The position numbers were made by a program, and so were the translations under genes. From Scalindua sp964344685 (lineage in GTDB: Bacteria > Planctomycetota > Brocadiia > Brocadiales > Scalinduaceae), in the NCBI GenBank assembly GCA_964344685.1, contig CAYFOK010000004.1, positions 124,001 to 188,000 of the forward strand: a stretch of 64,000 nucleotides of DNA. Reading direction: 5' to 3'. The notes beneath the pieces were generated by a model. That model worked only from the letters and a program-made list of their open reading frames with translations. It had not been told where the DNA came from and made no database searches. Shown here in pieces: positions 18,221-27,049 of this stretch; the first letter of the stretch is position 1, and each line of letters opens with the position of its first letter.

Positions 18221-18805
18221 ATGAAATCAAGAAATATCATAATAGGTAGTATTTTAATTCCTCTCGTTGTTGGTATTATCCTACTGCTAATTGAGCATAA
18301 GGTTTTCTCGCCTTCATCTCCTAAAACAGATTCAAATGTATCAATGTCCTCACCTAAACCCGAAGTAAAACAATCTGTACAAATTGAAAATACAGATGTT
18401 CCAATTGAAAAGAAAACCGATTTAAATATATCAATGTCTTCACCCAAACCTGAAATAAAACAATCTGTACAAATTGAAAATACGGATGTTCCAATTGAAA
18501 AGAAAACCGATTTAAATAAGATGCTTCAGGTTGCTAATAAAATATATGGAACGAGCGCAAGAAACAAACAATACTGCCGCATTATAGAAACAGCTATAGA
18601 CCGAGCAGAACTAAAATTCGCACTCGATGTAGCAGACAAAATTTATGGCACTACTGCACGTAATACTCAATATAATGTAATAATAAAGGCTGCACTCAAA
18701 GAACAGAAATATGATTTAGCGACAAAAGTGGCAGACAAAATTTATGGTACTACTGCAAGGAACAATATGTACGAATTGATAATATCTGAAAGGTTAAAAA
18801 AATAA
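18221..18805 (+). CDS. Membrane-anchored protein with two kinds of internal repeat
   Basis: A 194-residue protein I cannot place in a family. One N-terminal membrane helix (about 5-25) is followed by a linker made of two near-identical 30-residue units (S-M-S-S-P-K-P-E-x-K-Q-S-V-Q...I-E-K-K-T). The C-terminal domain (about 100-194) has three helical units of about 34 residues, each centred on KIYGT(S/T)ARN followed by x-Y-x-x-I-I-x-x-A. The repeats resemble tetratricopeptide-like helical hairpins but lack the TPR consensus. Start chosen from SD AAGAGG. Probably anchored in the inner membrane with the repeats outside. Confidence 0.75.
   Translation: MKSRNIIIGSILIPLVVGIILLLIEHKVFSPSSPKTDSNVSMSSPKPEVKQSVQIENTDVPIEKKTDLNISMSSPKPEIKQSVQIENTDVPIEKKTDLNKMLQVANKIYGTSARNKQYCRIIETAIDRAELKFALDVADKIYGTTARNTQYNVIIKAALKEQKYDLATKVADKIYGTTARNNMYELIISERLKK
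18329..18508 (+). repeat. Two tandem 90-bp coding repeats
   Basis: Units 18329-18418 and 18419-18508 differ at only a few positions (for example gta/ata for V/I, ccc/cct). They encode the duplicated 30-residue linker of the repeat protein. The near identity indicates a recent duplication. Confidence 0.9.
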
Positions 18806-18910
18806 GACCTTTTGAAGAAAGGAAAAATGAGGAAGTATCATTCTCTAACCAATAAATTCAGCTGATACAAAAGGCCGCACCGCTGATTTCAACGTTAATG
18901 GCACCCATCA

Positions 18911-19057
18911 CATTCCACTAAACAAGCTATCAGGTATGTGTTTTAATCTACATGATTATGAGAAGGATCAAAAAAATTTTTAATGTCTTTTATGTCAGAA
19001 ACATTTTTGCAGTCGGAAAAAGAGTTTAAGAAGTGCTTACAATAAAGCCTGCTCTGG
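18911..19057 (-). pseudogene. Fossil copy A of the dinG 3' end
   Basis: On the minus strand this reads, in one open frame ending in TAA at 18943-18945, KHFLNSFSDCKNVSDIKDIK then N-F-F-D-P-S-H-N-H-V-D-stop. The intact DinG ends KYFLNSLPDCKKVSEIEEVK then N-F-L-D-P-V-H-N-Y-V-D-stop. Similarity continues about 30 bases past the stop codon to TGGAATG. About 36 codons are kept without a frameshift, and nothing of the helicase body is present. It begins just after the aroF stop. Confidence 0.85.
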
Positions 19058-19065
19058 AAGTTAAT

Positions 19066-20145
19066 TCAACGCGATTTTCTGCGTACTGATAGGCAGCCTT
19101 TAAGTTTTTCCCGCAATTGTTTTATGGCACTCTCAGTAGTTTGCCAATCGATACAGGCATCGGTAATGGAAACACCATATTTGAGAGCTTCCCTGTTTGA
19201 AGGGATAGTTTGTTTTCCCCTCTCGATATTGCTCTCCAGCATCAGGCCGGTAATCGACTGGTTATCTTTTAGAATCTGACGGGTAATTTCTTCGAGTACG
19301 TCTAGTTGCTTATCCGGATCGCCCTGTGCATTAGCATGGCTGCAGTCAACCATGATGTTTTCAGGCAGGCCTGACACTCTCAGTTCATTTTCGCATCCGG
19401 CTATGCTGTCGGCATCGTAATTTACTCCAGCTTCACCACCACGAAGTACGATGTGTGTATATCTGTTGCCTTTTGTTCGAATAACAGCGACATGGCCTTC
19501 AGGGTCTACACTGATAAAGCTGTTCGGGTTAGCAGCGGTATGCATGGCGTTTATTGCAATCGTTACGTTACCATCAGTCCCATTCTTAAAACCAACGGCA
19601 GTTGAAAAACCGCTTGCCATTTTCCTGTGAGTCTGCGACTCTGTTGTGCGGGCACCAATCGCTGTCCAGGAGAAAAGGTCCTGAATATATTGAGGCGACA
19701 CGAGGTCAAGGGCTTCTCCCGCTGCCGGCAGGCCGAGATCAGCCACGTATAAAAGCAACTCGCGTGCGAGTGTCAGCCCCTCTTCCAGTTTTCCGGATCC
19801 ATCCAGATCCGGATCATTAATGAGGCCCTGCCAGCCTGTTTTTGTACGTGGTTTCTCAAAATAGACACGCATCAACAAAAACAGTGTATCATCTACTTCA
19901 TCAGAGAGTTTTTTAAGACGCAATGCATAATCTCTCGCTGCATCAACATCATGGATCGAACATGGCCCTACAACAACAAAAATACGAGAGTCCTCTCTAT
20001 CCAGAATATTTTTTATAGTACTCTGTCCCGTCATAACAGTCTGGACAGCTTTATCCGTAAGGGGAAATCGCTTCTTTAATTCAACAGGTGTGATGATCGG
20101 TTCTTCGGTATATACGTTTAGATTTTCTATGCGTTTATTTGTCAT
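19066..20145 (-). CDS. aroF: 3-deoxy-7-phosphoheptulonate (DAHP) synthase, AroF/G/H type
   Basis: First enzyme of the shikimate pathway: phosphoenolpyruvate plus erythrose-4-phosphate to DAHP. 359 residues, normal for the class I-alpha family. Motifs: FVVVGPCSIHD, MRVYFEKPRTKTGWQGLINDP, LPAAGEALDLVSPQY, S-W-T-A-I-G-A-R-T-T-E-S-Q-T-H-R, GFKNGTDG, VLRGG, VDCSHANAQGD and MLESNIERGKQ. Which amino acid inhibits it cannot be told from sequence. In its leader, GAAGGA is followed by a tiny out-of-frame ATG (MFGNDK-stop) overlapping the true start, and by a 5-bp hairpin (GCCCTTTCAGGGC). It stands between two dinG-tail fossils. Confidence 0.95.
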   Translation of the reverse strand: MTNKRIENLNVYTEEPIITPVELKKRFPLTDKAVQTVMTGQSTIKNILDREDSRIFVVVGPCSIHDVDAARDYALRLKKLSDEVDDTLFLLMRVYFEKPRTKTGWQGLINDPDLDGSGKLEEGLTLARELLLYVADLGLPAAGEALDLVSPQYIQDLFSWTAIGARTTESQTHRKMASGFSTAVGFKNGTDGNVTIAINAMHTAANPNSFISVDPEGHVAVIRTKGNRYTHIVLRGGEAGVNYDADSIAGCENELRVSGLPENIMVDCSHANAQGDPDKQLDVLEEITRQILKDNQSITGLMLESNIERGKQTIPSNREALKYGVSITDACIDWQTTESAIKQLREKLKGCLSVRRKSR

Positions 20146-20173
20146 TGCCGAACATTTATCCTTCAGTTAACTC

Positions 20174-20192
20174 GCCCTTTCAGGGCTTTTTT
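20174..20192 (+). terminator. Small hairpin plus T-run in the aroF leader
   Basis: GCCCT-TTC-AGGGC followed by six Ts on the plus strand, which would be the terminator orientation for plus-strand transcripts, but no plus-strand gene lies upstream. On the minus strand it is a small hairpin 30-45 bases before the aroF start, where it could affect translation. Weak evidence for either role. Confidence 0.35.
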
Positions 20193-20289
20193 CAAAAAAA
20201 CATATACTAAATTTAGAATATCATTATATCTCTAATAGTCAAAATAGCAATTAATCAGAAATGCCGACATTCAAATACAAGTCCAGTGA

Positions 20290-20405
20290 TTAACATGCAT
20301 TATTCCGGGTAGACTCAAGGAAGTCTCCAACGTCTTTTATATCGGAAACTTTTCTACATCCTGGAAGTGAGTTTAAGAAGTACTTGCCGTAGAACCCGCA
20401 TTTGA
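20290..20405 (-). pseudogene. Fossil copy B of the dinG 3' end
   Basis: The minus strand reads G-F-Y-G-K-Y-F-L-N-S-L-P-G-C-R-K-V-S-D-I then K-D-V-G-D-F-L-E and a changed end ...NNAC-stop (TAA at 20290-20292). It matches the DinG tail RFYGKYFLNSLPDCKKVSEI. A one-base deletion upstream of G-F-Y shifts the frame, and weak similarity extends to about 20430. The sequence between this fossil and the regulator gene (20431-20540) is unrecognised. Confidence 0.83.
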
Positions 20406-20637
20406 CTCAGGGGCTATGGACTCCAACCCTTTCACCAGCATGCTGTATTTGCTACTGCAACTACACTTTCATCCACTATATCCTTAATCTCTTTAGTCGC
20501 ATCCAGAAGTAGACCTGAATCATACTCTCAGGTTTGCAGCTAATTATGATCTGGATAACCAACATGGCGAGAGTGTATACAATGTGGTCATACGACGCAT
20601 TTAGTATATATAGAGGACGACAGGAGAGAAACTTCGT

Positions 20638-21909
20638 TTAAAGTGTTTTTAATATAGAAGAGAGACTGATTTTTTTATTAACTATGCCTAGTTTATTTCT
20701 AATGTTGGAGCGATGTTTTTCTATAGTCAGGAGAGAAGTATTTAAAAGACTTGCTATCTCTTTACTTGAAAGGCCATTTTTTACCATATTGCAGATCTCA
20801 ATCTCCTTCGATGTTAATTTGGCGCTCTTGTCGGTCAGCCTTGTACCAAATGAGGACGTTAGATCTTTCAGGTTGTTTTGCAGCAGTTGTACATACTTGC
20901 GCGACTCCCATGTTACTCCAAGCTTTTGTATAGTGGGCAATAGCAGATTTTCTGCATTGGCAATTACATTGTCTTTTATCTGCTGCTTTTCAACCTTGAT
21001 CTGTCTAAGAACTTCACTAAAGGCTATATTTTTTCGCTCTAAAGACTTTTTTAGTTTTTGAAGTACATCTTCCATCTTCTGCCTCTCGGTGATGTCCGTT
21101 GAAATCCCACATACACCATAAGGGATACCATTCGAATCAAAAAGGGGGAATTTTATTGAAATATATGTGTGTAGCCCGTCATCGAGATGAACAACTTCCT
21201 CCATTTCTATCGGAGCCTGAGCTTTAAGTACCTTTTGGTCGTTGGCCTGAGACTTATCAGCCATCTCTTTGGGAAAGATATCATAATCAGTCTTACCTAT
21301 TATCTTATCTTTAGTGACATTAAATATGTTCAGAAACTGGCGGTTTATAAGGATATATTTACCATGAGTATCTTTAAGATAGATAACCGCTGTGGTATAG
21401 TCAAGAATAGTTTGCATCTGTTCCCTGCTTTGATTCAGCACTCTCACTAAGTGCGAATGTCTGGCAATGAGCTTTTCCAGAAATCCGTTTAGCTTCTTCC
21501 TCTGTTCCCGAGCAAGTGCATCTCTTTTCTGTTCAGCCTCATGCTTAAACAGAGCTACCTCGATCGCCTTATGTAAACCTTCTCCTTGAAAAGGCTTAAT
21601 AATATATCCGAATGGCTCTGTCTTTTTTGCCCTTTCAAATGTTGCCTTATCTCCATGTGCAGTAAGGAATATCACAGGAATATCAAATCGGGAGTGAATT
21701 ATCTCTGCAGTTTCTATTCCACCCATCCCTTCCGGCAGTACTATATCCATTAAGACCAGGTCCGGAACTTCTTTTTCTATCTCCTGAATCGCAAGCTCTC
21801 CGGAAGGCACCATAGAAGTAACCACATACCCCATTTGCTCCAGGTGCATCTGCAGATCCCTTGCAAAAATTATCTCATCCTCTACAATTAATGTTTTTGC
21901 TTTTTCCAT
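20638..21909 (-). CDS. Response regulator, REC-PAS-LuxR HTH
   Basis: About 423 residues from the ATG at 21909 (MEKAKTLIVEDEIIFARDL), which has GGGGGAGA upstream; the frame is open 25 codons further, to an ATG without SD. The receiver domain (about 3-120) has E-D-E acidic pocket, phospho-acceptor Asp in LVLMDIVLP, LTAHGD and YIIKPF. The PAS domain (about 160-275) ends YGVCGISTDITERQ. A coiled segment leads to the LuxR-type HTH (about 365-420; LTSKEIEICNMVKNGLSSKE, then TIEKHRSNIRNKLG). A DNA-binding regulator; no cognate kinase is adjacent. Confidence 0.9.
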   Translation of the reverse strand: MEKAKTLIVEDEIIFARDLQMHLEQMGYVVTSMVPSGELAIQEIEKEVPDLVLMDIVLPEGMGGIETAEIIHSRFDIPVIFLTAHGDKATFERAKKTEPFGYIIKPFQGEGLHKAIEVALFKHEAEQKRDALAREQRKKLNGFLEKLIARHSHLVRVLNQSREQMQTILDYTTAVIYLKDTHGKYILINRQFLNIFNVTKDKIIGKTDYDIFPKEMADKSQANDQKVLKAQAPIEMEEVVHLDDGLHTYISIKFPLFDSNGIPYGVCGISTDITERQKMEDVLQKLKKSLERKNIAFSEVLRQIKVEKQQIKDNVIANAENLLLPTIQKLGVTWESRKYVQLLQNNLKDLTSSFGTRLTDKSAKLTSKEIEICNMVKNGLSSKEIASLLNTSLLTIEKHRSNIRNKLGIVNKKISLSSILKTL

Positions 21910-22004
21910 ATCATACGATTTCTCCCCCGGACAAATGATACCGAGGACTTTATCGACACAAATAGGACTTTTAATATCTCTCATTTAAATTATCTGAAAT
22001 ATCG

Positions 22005-22220
22005 CAAAAGTCAACATGGCACGAGTGCATACAAAATAGGTACATAATATACTTAGTGTCTGCGGAGGAAGGGAGGTGAGATCTTTCGCTAAAGTACTTT
22101 AAACACAGAGGAAAGGCTGGCCTTGTATTAACTATAACAGGCTTATTTCTAATATTTGTACGATGCTCTTCTAATAGCCAAGTGGGAGGTATTTAAGAGA
22201 TGTGCTATCTCTTTCGCATT
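22005..22220 (-). pseudogene. Decayed copy of the regulator's LuxR HTH end and downstream DNA
   Basis: The minus strand reads KEIAHLLNTSHLAI, then after a one-base frameshift HRTNIRNKPVIVN. The intact gene has KEIASLLNTSLLTI followed by EKHRSNIRNKLGIVN. DNA similarity continues past the stop (about 22005-22085 against 20555-20637; for example CAACATGGC-GAGTG-ATACAA). So the last 45 codons plus about 80 bp of flank were duplicated and have since decayed. It abuts the 3' end of the intact dinG. Confidence 0.85.
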
Positions 22221-22249
22221 CCATTAATGAAGTTATCAGGTAGATGTTT

Positions 22250-24484
22250 TTAATCTACATAATTATGAACTGGATCGAGGAAGTTTTTAACCTCTTCTAT
22301 TTCAGAGACTTTTTTACAGTCGGGAAGTGAGTTTAAAAAGTACTTGCCATAAAACCTGGTCTTAATTCTAGGATCCAGGATTGCAACAACACCCGTGTCT
22401 GTAGTTGACCTGATTAGACGTCCAAATCCTTGCCTCAGCAGTGTGATTGCCTGTGGCACCTGGTAGAACATGAAGGGATTCTTGTTCTGGGATTTCAGCA
22501 GTTCCATTCTTGCTTCAACTATCGGATCATCAGGAACTGCAAAGGGTAATTTAGTAATTATTACACACTTCAGAGCTTCACCGGGCACATCAACTCCCTG
22601 CCAGAATGTGGCAGTTCCAAAGAGAACGGGTTTGTGGCTGGCCTTAAATTCCTCAATCAATTGATATCTTGGTTTGTCTCCCTGCCTGAAAAGAGTAAAC
22701 CCGTCCAGAACATCTTTTATTTCTTCGTATACGCTGTTAAGCATCTTGAAGCTCGTAAAGAGAATAAATGCCCTTCCCTGTGAGTGAGAGATAATTTCCT
22801 CTATGTGTTTTATAATACTATCTTTGAATTCATCGGACTGCTGATTCGGATCAGGAATATTGTCAGGAATGTATATGAGTGCATGTTCTGAAAAGTTGAA
22901 TGGAGACCCTATTATTTTTTCACAATAGTCATCTTCGCTTGTTATGCTGGAACCAAATCCGTCCTGTTCTAGAGAGATGGTAGGTTTTCCTGTGTCTGGT
23001 TGATCGCAGACTGGTATTCCCAGCCTACCCTTTATATACTTGAAACTTCCATTTATAGAAAGTGTGGCTGAAGTAAGAATGGCAGGCCTGATCCTGCCAA
23101 AAATCTGTTTCTCAAATTCACGGGCAATATTTATTGGTGCTGCAAGCAGAGAGCATCTTGTCTGTTTAAAATTAAATAGTTCCAGTGTATTTGTTAACTG
23201 CAATGTATCAGAAAAAGATTCATATCGGGATTTTTTCCTCTCAATCTCTGTCCAGTAGACATACTCATCGAGATCCTGATTTATGATAGTAGAAATATTA
23301 CTGTTAATCTCACTGCACCTGTTTGCAAATGCAAGAATTTCCAGTCTATCCTCATCTGTTTTAGCCTGTTTCGACAGAGACTCAAGAAGATCGAAAAGAT
23401 CGGACAATGGCTTATCAAGATAGTTATTAATAGTACCTTTTTCTCTAATCCGGGTGGTTTTATTGCCCGTACCATACTTTTCGATAATTTCTGAAAAGAA
23501 TAGATCGCTTGCAGAACCGGCTTCCTTCAGCAGTTTTTCACTATCTCCTATTATGCTCATTTGATCAGCCTGGTTCAATTCACTGTAGGAATCAAAAAGC
23601 CTTGTTATCAACCCCTTTCCTGTTTTAGGGTTCAGTATTGAGTCGAGCAGATATTTAATCCTTGAGTTTGATATTTCAATACCAAAATAACCTGTCGCTA
23701 CATCTTCCAGTGTATGGGCTTCGTCAAAAACCACGGCATCGAACTCCGGCAAGACCCGCCCGTCGCTCGCCAGGTTAGCAAAAAAGAGATGGTGATTTGT
23801 GACCAGTATCTGCGCCTTAAACTCTTTTCTCCGTGCCTTGTAGTAATAACATCCATCTATAAAGGAACATTTTTTACCAAAACATAGGTCGGTCTCTCTG
23901 CAGATCTTACTCCATACAGATGGTGAAGGTTCAAAGTCAAGTTCTGATCGCAGTCCCCTCTTTGCACGCCCCTCCCACTCGATAATATGCTGAAACTCAC
24001 TGAACTCCTTTTTAGTGTTAAAGACACCATGCGTTTGTGCCTGGTGAAACCTCCTGAGGCATAAATAATTCTGTCCACCTACACAGAGAACATAGGAAAA
24101 ATCAAATTTGTATTCCTGCCCATTCTCCGGATGTGTGTTCTTATCTTTTACACCTGCATAAGCATTAACAGACTTAAGGGCATTACGGAGGAATGGAAGG
24201 TCTTTCTTTATTAATTGTTCCTGCAGTGTCTTTGTATGTGTTGAGATGATAACCTTTGTATTGTTTCTAACACTCCAGAAAATAAACGGGATAAGATATG
24301 CTATACTTTTACCTACGCCGGTACCGGCTTCAACAATAAGATGCCTGTTTTCTTCAATAGCCTTTTCAATTGAAAGGGCCATTTCCAGCTGCTGAGGTCT
24401 CAGCTCGTAAGAATCTAATTTATCAGCAATGACTCCGTTTTTTCCAAGTACGTCTTCTATCAGCATGGTTTCAGGATAAATCAA
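22250..24484 (-). CDS. dinG: DinG-family ATP-dependent DNA helicase
   Basis: A 744-residue XPD-like superfamily 2 helicase. Motif I is VEAGTGVGKSIAYLIPF, Ia IISTHTKTLQEQL, II AVVFDEAHTLED, and C-terminal motifs include FILFTSFKML, LFGTATFWQGVDVPG and Q-G-F-G-R-L-I-R-S. Four cysteines between motifs Ia and II (the last three in CRETDLCFGKKC-x5-C-Y-Y-Y-K-A-R) fit the 4Fe-4S domain. DinG/YoaA helicases remove R-loops and D-loops during replication stress. The 3' end exists in two further copies, 3 kb and 2 kb away. Confidence 0.93.
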   Translation of the reverse strand: MIYPETMLIEDVLGKNGVIADKLDSYELRPQQLEMALSIEKAIEENRHLIVEAGTGVGKSIAYLIPFIFWSVRNNTKVIISTHTKTLQEQLIKKDLPFLRNALKSVNAYAGVKDKNTHPENGQEYKFDFSYVLCVGGQNYLCLRRFHQAQTHGVFNTKKEFSEFQHIIEWEGRAKRGLRSELDFEPSPSVWSKICRETDLCFGKKCSFIDGCYYYKARRKEFKAQILVTNHHLFFANLASDGRVLPEFDAVVFDEAHTLEDVATGYFGIEISNSRIKYLLDSILNPKTGKGLITRLFDSYSELNQADQMSIIGDSEKLLKEAGSASDLFFSEIIEKYGTGNKTTRIREKGTINNYLDKPLSDLFDLLESLSKQAKTDEDRLEILAFANRCSEINSNISTIINQDLDEYVYWTEIERKKSRYESFSDTLQLTNTLELFNFKQTRCSLLAAPINIAREFEKQIFGRIRPAILTSATLSINGSFKYIKGRLGIPVCDQPDTGKPTISLEQDGFGSSITSEDDYCEKIIGSPFNFSEHALIYIPDNIPDPNQQSDEFKDSIIKHIEEIISHSQGRAFILFTSFKMLNSVYEEIKDVLDGFTLFRQGDKPRYQLIEEFKASHKPVLFGTATFWQGVDVPGEALKCVIITKLPFAVPDDPIVEARMELLKSQNKNPFMFYQVPQAITLLRQGFGRLIRSTTDTGVVAILDPRIKTRFYGKYFLNSLPDCKKVSEIEEVKNFLDPVHNYVD

Positions 24485-24604
24485 TTTCTTTGGCCTTGCA
24501 AATCCTTTTTGATAATATATAATTTTTGCTCAAAGTAATTCTTTTTTGAGTAATATTATTTGAACATGAGATTAGTCTGCATCAATAATAAGGGGTGATT
24601 TTTT

Positions 24605-24910
24605 ATGGAAGATACATTAGTACAGCTTGAAACCGACGCTCGTAGATTAGTCGAAGATTACGTGGCTACAAGTCCTTATGAACTTAACCCGAATTCAAAG
24701 CATGTGGATAAAATTGTAAAGAGTCTGGCAAAAAGAAAACTTAAGAACGGGTTTTTTTACTGTCCGTGCAGGATGCTTTCTGACAACAAAGAAGTTGACG
24801 CAAAGATTATCTGTCCGTGTGAATACCACAAAGAGGAAATAGAAAAAGACGGTATTTGCAGTTGCGATCTTTTTGTCAGCCCTGATTACAAACCGGCCTC
24901 TGCTGTTTAA
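24605..24910 (+). CDS. Ferredoxin:thioredoxin reductase catalytic-chain homologue
   Basis: A 101-residue protein with the FTR beta-chain cysteine pattern: CPC-x14-CPC-x12-CSC (FYCPCRMLSD..., IICPCEYHKEE, GICSCDLFVSPDYKP). In plant-type FTR the spacing is CPC-x16-CPC-x8-CHC, and the two outer pairs hold a 4Fe-4S cluster and a redox disulfide. All six Cys are kept here, but His of the last motif is Ser and the spacing differs, as in non-photosynthetic homologues. Likely reduces a thioredoxin from ferredoxin. SD AAGGGGTG lies 8 bases before the ATG. Confidence 0.87.
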   Translation: MEDTLVQLETDARRLVEDYVATSPYELNPNSKHVDKIVKSLAKRKLKNGFFYCPCRMLSDNKEVDAKIICPCEYHKEEIEKDGICSCDLFVSPDYKPASAV

Positions 24911-24979
24911 CCGGTCTTCTCAGAAAATTCAGAATGATATCTGTTGTAGAATACATGGTGTCAATAGACGGCCTTTCTT

Positions 24980-25921
24980 CTAATACCCGGACTTTTTCTC
25001 TCCCTTGACTATCAGTGATGTAACGATTTGTGAAATTTTTTCTTTTTTGTTACCAATGTATTGGACTCTGCCCTGTTGGTCCAGTACAAAGATTATGGGT
25101 ATTTTATTCACATCATAAAGTTTAGACATCATCCCTTTATAACGCATTCCTTCAAATATTTGAGGCCATTCTATATTCTTTTGCAGTAAAACACCTTTTA
25201 AATCGTCAAGCGTATCGTCACGGCTTATTCCGATAAATTGAACATCAGGGCCTTTAAGTTTTCTGTACAACTGCTTTATCTCTGCAATTTCATCAAGACA
25301 CTGATCGTTCCATGTTGCCCAGAAGTTCATTAAGATGATTTTACCCTCAAATTGTGACAGGCTTATTGGATTTCCCTTGTAATCTTTGGTATGAAAATCA
25401 GGAGCATGCATTCCCAGCCTGATTGTACCTCCCAACTCTTTACCGAAGGAGTTTGCCGCGCCTGGCTCAATGACTCTTAAATCTGCTATAACATCTTTTG
25501 CCTCATCTATATCACCGGTTCCTATAAGGGCCTGCGCCTTAAAATATAAAAGTCTCGCCTTGAAGTTTAGATCAATTTCATTCTGAAACTTCAATACTTC
25601 ATCAAAATAAGCAATCGCGTCATAGTAATTTCCCAGTATATTATGGGTAGCACCGATGTAAAAAGTTGCTTCCAGGGCCTCCTCTGTACCGGCAAACATG
25701 TCAATCATAACCTGAAGCTCATCAAGGGCCTCTTCATAGAAGTCTATGGCATCCTCCGGCTTCATCTTTGAATAGGTACCTAGATTTTTTCTGATTGTAT
25801 TTAATTCTATTGCTGCATCAGCATCCTGTCTCAATGCCCCCATGGCATTGTTGTTAAACGACAGCAAAAGTGAAAAAAACATAACTACTACTGCCGGAAT
25901 TAAGAATTTCTCTTTTTTCAT
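24980..25921 (-). CDS. Exported TPR-thioredoxin (TlpA-like) protein with only one active-site Cys
   Basis: A 313-residue protein. Signal peptide or anchor at 8-28, TPR-like helical region (about 40-165; ATFYIGATHNILGNYYDAIA), then a TlpA/AhpC-type thioredoxin fold (about 175-310; G-M-H-A-P-D-F-H-T-K-D-Y-K-G, GKIILMNFWATWNDQCLDEI, FIGISRDD, IPIIFVLDQQGRVQYIG). The usual W-C-x-x-C is W-N-D-Q-C: the first, nucleophilic Cys is Asn. It cannot be a normal dithiol oxidoreductase and may be a binding or one-Cys protein. Confidence 0.85.
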   Translation of the reverse strand: MKKEKFLIPAVVVMFFSLLLSFNNNAMGALRQDADAAIELNTIRKNLGTYSKMKPEDAIDFYEEALDELQVMIDMFAGTEEALEATFYIGATHNILGNYYDAIAYFDEVLKFQNEIDLNFKARLLYFKAQALIGTGDIDEAKDVIADLRVIEPGAANSFGKELGGTIRLGMHAPDFHTKDYKGNPISLSQFEGKIILMNFWATWNDQCLDEIAEIKQLYRKLKGPDVQFIGISRDDTLDDLKGVLLQKNIEWPQIFEGMRYKGMMSKLYDVNKIPIIFVLDQQGRVQYIGNKKEKISQIVTSLIVKGEKKSGY

Positions 25922-26093
25922 GGATATATTTCCTTTATGTAATGAATTTTAGCTATCATTTTGAAGTGGTATATTTAATCATACTATTTTACAGAAGGGA
26001 AGAGTATTTTATTTTACGGTATCCTTTTCCTGTAATTTACTCCTGGGTCAAGCAATAGTGTTAGAGGGATTCTGGAATTCCTGAATCCCTGAA

Positions 26094-26870
26094 TTAAGCA
26101 CCGAATAATTCTCTTATCTTTTGGGAAATATCTTTACTTCGCATTAACGTTTCTCCTATCAGAATCGCGTCAATACCGGCTTCCTCAAGAGTAACGACGT
26201 CTGCCCTTGTTTTAATCCCACTTTCACTTACGACAATTTTGTCTTCGGGGATTAGTTTGCAGAGTTGAAATGTGGTTTTAAGATCGGTCTCGAATGTGTC
26301 AAGATTTCTATTGTTAATACCAATAATTGATGCTTCTGTTTCCAATACCTTTTCCAATTCATCATGATCATGCACCTCAACCAGACACTCCATTCCCAGT
26401 TCGTGAGAAAGTGTGAGGAATTTGTCAATTTTTTCCTTAGTAAGAATCCTTGCAATCAGCAAAACCAGATCAGCACCGGCAGCTCTCGCCTCGTATATCT
26501 GGTATGAATCTATAATAAAGTCCTTCCTCAGAACGGGTATTTTTACTGTTTCTTTAATCTCAGAGAGGTATTTTATGTCTCCCTTGAAAAACTCTTTATC
26601 AGTCAGCACAGATATAGCAGATGCACCGCCAGACTCATATTCCTTTGCTATGTTAATATAATTGAAATCTTCCCTTATTATGCCGGCCGAAGGGGATGCC
26701 TTCTTGACCTCGGCAATAAAATTGATTCTGTTATCTTTTTTCAACACATTGGAGGATTTTACTGCTTCCGGAATATCTTTACATCTCTTTTTCAAAGACT
26801 CAATTGAAACAAGCTCTTTGTTTTCAGCAACCTCTCTTAGTTTATATTCACGGATTTTGTCTAATATCAT
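26094..26870 (-). CDS. trpC: Indole-3-glycerol-phosphate synthase
   Basis: Tryptophan pathway enzyme, 258 residues, single-domain TIM barrel. Motifs: FIAEVKKASPSAGIIREDF (catalytic Lys and Glu), ISVLTDKEFFKG, VLRKDFIIDSYQIYEARAAG, LVEVHDHDEL, IIGINNRNLDTFETD, VSESGIKTRADV and AILIGETLMRS. No other trp gene is adjacent. Confidence 0.96.
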   Translation of the reverse strand: MILDKIREYKLREVAENKELVSIESLKKRCKDIPEAVKSSNVLKKDNRINFIAEVKKASPSAGIIREDFNYINIAKEYESGGASAISVLTDKEFFKGDIKYLSEIKETVKIPVLRKDFIIDSYQIYEARAAGADLVLLIARILTKEKIDKFLTLSHELGMECLVEVHDHDELEKVLETEASIIGINNRNLDTFETDLKTTFQLCKLIPEDKIVVSESGIKTRADVVTLEEAGIDAILIGETLMRSKDISQKIRELFGA

Positions 26871-27049
26871 GATATTCTGTGCTCAAAATTATAATGTTTA
26901 CCACTATCGAGCTATCAGATTAAATGTTTTTCCATTTTCAGTCAAGCATTTAAAAACAGTTGATTAAAGAATCCTTTTCTATTAGAATCGGCTCTATTTT
27001 ATTTTAAATTGTCTAAAACTTTGAATTTGTTTAATAGTAAGGGTAAAAA

